Origin: Streptomyces sp. NBC_00102
Lineage (GTDB): Bacteria > Actinomycetota > Actinomycetes > Streptomycetales > Streptomycetaceae
Length of the DNA stretch: 13,757 nt
Assembly (NCBI RefSeq): GCF_026343115.1
Contig: NZ_JAPEMC010000011.1
Span: forward strand, 1-13,757
Direction of reading: 5' to 3'
Numbering within the stretch: the stretch's first letter is position 1; every line of letters starts with the position of its first letter. Below the pieces are notes generated by a model. That model was not told the origin of the DNA. It searched no databases and was given only the letters and a program-made list of their open reading frames with translations. Below are positions 11,854 through 13,757 of this stretch, in pieces. A program made the position numbers and the translations under genes.

Positions 11854-13757
11854 ATGGACACCAGCACGGCAGCGACGGGCGCGCCACGGCCCGGAGCCGA
11901 CGCCTCCCCTCCCCCGCGCCCCGGTGCCGCTCGTGCGGCGGAATCCTCGGCCGCGCCTCATCTGCGCCGGCTGCTGGAGATGCTGGCCGAGGACGCTCCC
12001 GCCGAGGCGTTGGGCGCGGTCACCGGGGAGGCCCGCGGGGCGGGGGTCGGCGGCGCCGACCTCGCGGAGACCGAGCGGGCGGTGGCCACCGCCTTGCGGG
12101 TACGCGGTTCGCTGCGCGCGCACCGCCGCCGTGAGCTCGAACTGACCGCCCTCTTCGACACGGCGGGCGACCTCGCCGCCTCCCGGGATCTCGACGAGGT
12201 GCTGAAGGCGATCGTCCGGCGGGCCAGGATGCTGCTCGGCACGGACACGGCCTATCTGACGCTGCCGGACGAGGAGGCCGGGGACACCTACATGCGGGTC
12301 ACGGACGGGTCGGTGTCACCGGTCTTCCAGAACCTCCGGCTCGAACTCGGCGAAGGGCTCGGCGGTCTCGTCGCGCAGACCACCCGTCCGTACGCGACCC
12401 CGGACTACCGCACCGACGACCGGTTCCGGCACACCCGCAACATCAACGCGGGTGTGTTCGAGGAAGGTCTCGTCGCCATCCTCGGGGTGCCGCTGCTGCT
12501 CGGCTCGGTGCACGGCGAAGACCGCAAGGTGATCGGGGTGCTGTTCGCCGCCGACCGTTCCCCCCGCGCGTTCGGCCCGGACGAGGTGGCGCTGCTCTCG
12601 TCGCTGGCCGCGCACGCCGCGATCGCCATCGACACGGCGCGGGCCCTGCACGACACCCGGGCCGCGCTCGCCGAACTCGCGGAGGTGAACGCGCTGGTGC
12701 GGGCCCACTCGGCGGCCGTGCAGCGGGCCGAGGAGGCGCACGACCGGCTCACCGACCTGGTGCTGCGCGGCGGGGACGTCCGGGACGTGGCGGCCGCCGT
12801 CGCGGGTCTGCTCGACGGTGCGCTCACCGTCCACGATCCGGCGGGCCGCCCGCTCGCCGCCGTCCGGCACGACGGCGGTCCCTTCGCCGCCGACTCGATG
12901 GACGCGGGGTGGCTGGTCACCGCCGCCGAGGAGTCGCGGGCCGCGGCCCGCGCGGTGGCCCGCTCGGGGCGGTGGATCTGCGCCGTTCTGGCGGGGCAGG
13001 AGTTGCTCGCCATCATGGTGCTGCACCGGCGGGACGCGCTGGAGGACTCCGACCGGCGAATGTTCGAACGCGCAGGGGTCGTCACCGGTCTGCTCATGCT
13101 GCTGCGGCGCACTGTCGCGGAGACGGAGAACCGGGTGCGGGGGGAGCTCGTCACCGACCTGCTCACCGACGCGGGCCGCAATCCGGCGCTGCTGGCCGAG
13201 CGGGGCCGGAGGCTGGGCGTGGACCTCGACCAGCCGCGTCTGGTGCTCGTCGCCGACACGGTGCCGGAGGCCAGGGACCGGCTGGGTTCGGCCGTCGTAC
13301 GCCATCTCTTCGGCTCTCCGGGCGGCAGCGCGAGCGCCGAACACGCCGGTGCGGTGGTGCTGTTGGTGACCGCCGACGAGCACCGGGCCCCGGAGCGGGC
13401 GGCGCGCGCGGCCGCCGCCCAGCTGGGCCATCTCACCGGGGCTCCGGTCACCGTGGCCGCCGCGGGTCCGGCCACGGGTCCGGCGGCCCTCGCGGCCGCC
13501 CACGCGGAGGCGGTGCGCTGTCTGCGTGCCCTGCACGTTCTGGGCCGACAGGGCGAAGGTGCATCCGCTCATCAACTTGGCTTCCTGGGCGTGCTGTTGG
13601 GAGATGCGCGGGACGTCGGCGGGTTCGTCCGCGCCACGCTCGGCCCGCTCCTCGACTACGACGCCCGGCGCGGCACCGAGCTGGTCCGCACCCTCGCCGC
13701 CTACTTCGAGGCGGGCACCAGTCTGACCCGTGCCAAGGACGCCCTGCACGTCAACAC
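11854..13757 (+). CDS. GAF-domain PucR/CdaR-type transcriptional regulator (3' end cut by window)
   Basis: The frame runs open for 634 codons to the window end. After a low-complexity Ala/Pro-rich N-terminus and a helical segment (about residues 30-92) comes a GAF domain (about 95-266), from ELTALFDTAGDLAASRDL to SLAAHAAIAIDTARAL, including the typical GVLFAADR strand. A helical linker follows (RAALAELAEVNALVRAH), then a PucR-type middle region (about 300-420) and a CdaR GGDEF-like part from VRGELVTDLL. The visible C-terminus YDARRGTELVRTLAAYF and SLTRAKDALHVNT is the start of the PucR helix-turn-helix domain, so only about 20-30 residues should be missing. GAF domains bind small molecules or sense redox state; the ligand here is unknown. 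The start is firm: GGGAGG (11843-11848) lies 5 bases before ATG 11854. It follows the 3-hydroxybutyrate dehydrogenase on the same strand and may control that gene and the divergent esterase. It might instead act on genes beyond the window. Confidence 0.9.
   Translation, partial: MDTSTAATGAPRPGADASPPPRPGAARAAESSAAPHLRRLLEMLAEDAPAEALGAVTGEARGAGVGGADLAETERAVATALRVRGSLRAHRRRELELTALFDTAGDLAASRDLDEVLKAIVRRARMLLGTDTAYLTLPDEEAGDTYMRVTDGSVSPVFQNLRLELGEGLGGLVAQTTRPYATPDYRTDDRFRHTRNINAGVFEEGLVAILGVPLLLGSVHGEDRKVIGVLFAADRSPRAFGPDEVALLSSLAAHAAIAIDTARALHDTRAALAELAEVNALVRAHSAAVQRAEEAHDRLTDLVLRGGDVRDVAAAVAGLLDGALTVHDPAGRPLAAVRHDGGPFAADSMDAGWLVTAAEESRAAARAVARSGRWICAVLAGQELLAIMVLHRRDALEDSDRRMFERAGVVTGLLMLLRRTVAETENRVRGELVTDLLTDAGRNPALLAERGRRLGVDLDQPRLVLVADTVPEARDRLGSAVVRHLFGSPGGSASAEHAGAVVLLVTADEHRAPERAARAAAAQLGHLTGAPVTVAAAGPATGPAALAAAHAEAVRCLRALHVLGRQGEGASAHQLGFLGVLLGDARDVGGFVRATLGPLLDYDARRGTELVRTLAAYFEAGTSLTRAKDALHVN

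Noticed and set aside
8860..12123. A minus-strand open frame of 1087 codons spanning the esterase and the dehydrogenase
   Set aside because: Only the part from GTG 10341 has a signal peptide, ribosome site and recognisable domains. The upstream half is antisense to the dehydrogenase and regulator and is low-complexity Arg/Pro/Gly sequence.
12316..13749. A 477-codon minus-strand open frame antisense to the regulator
   Set aside because: The plus strand encodes clear GAF and PucR domains with a good ribosome site. The antisense frame has no recognisable domain.

Overview
The window looks like a chromosomal segment of a high-GC actinomycete, most probably Streptomyces or a close relative. The reasons are the very high G+C, the third-position G/C bias in the real genes, the GTG starts with GGAGG-type ribosome sites, the long antisense shadow ORFs, and the protein types present. 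I see no transposase, integrase, phage gene, tRNA, rRNA or CRISPR array. The organism name is an inference; no search was run.

Left part (1-3212): a gene-poor stretch with two adjacent hairpins (1-376), then a leftward YjbQ-family gene (377-799). Divergent from it is a flavin-dependent monooxygenase-like gene (939-2081). Convergent with that is a short MltG-type endolytic murein transglycosylase (2172-3035, minus).

Middle part (3213-8805): an ABC exporter half-transporter (3213-5018, minus) lies divergent to a MarR-family regulator (5346-5789, plus). The 327-bp gap between them carries a probable MarR operator and promoter elements, two small hairpins, and a tandem repeat with six phased copies of one heptamer. 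The layout is that of an autoregulated, ligand-inducible drug or metabolite efflux pair. MarR is followed after 55 bp by a large fused FAD/[4Fe-4S] 2-hydroxyacid dehydrogenase (5845-8805), which may be co-transcribed with it.

Right part (8806-13757): a secreted PHB-depolymerase-family esterase with catalytic, FN3 and C-terminal domains (8860-10341, minus) is divergent from a short-chain dehydrogenase (10756-11622, plus). All the substrate-pocket residues of 3-hydroxybutyrate dehydrogenase can be read in the latter. Downstream is a GAF/PucR-type regulator (11854 to beyond the window end) with a nested inverted repeat in its leader. Together these suggest a scavenging module: the esterase releases 3-hydroxybutyrate outside the cell, the dehydrogenase oxidises it to acetoacetate inside, and the GAF/PucR protein may control the set. 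This link rests on gene neighbourhood and active-site motifs and is untested.

Hairpins suited to transcription termination lie after the ABC gene (3113-3137), between the convergent dehydrogenase and esterase genes (8806-8858), and after the 3-hydroxybutyrate dehydrogenase (11632-11662).
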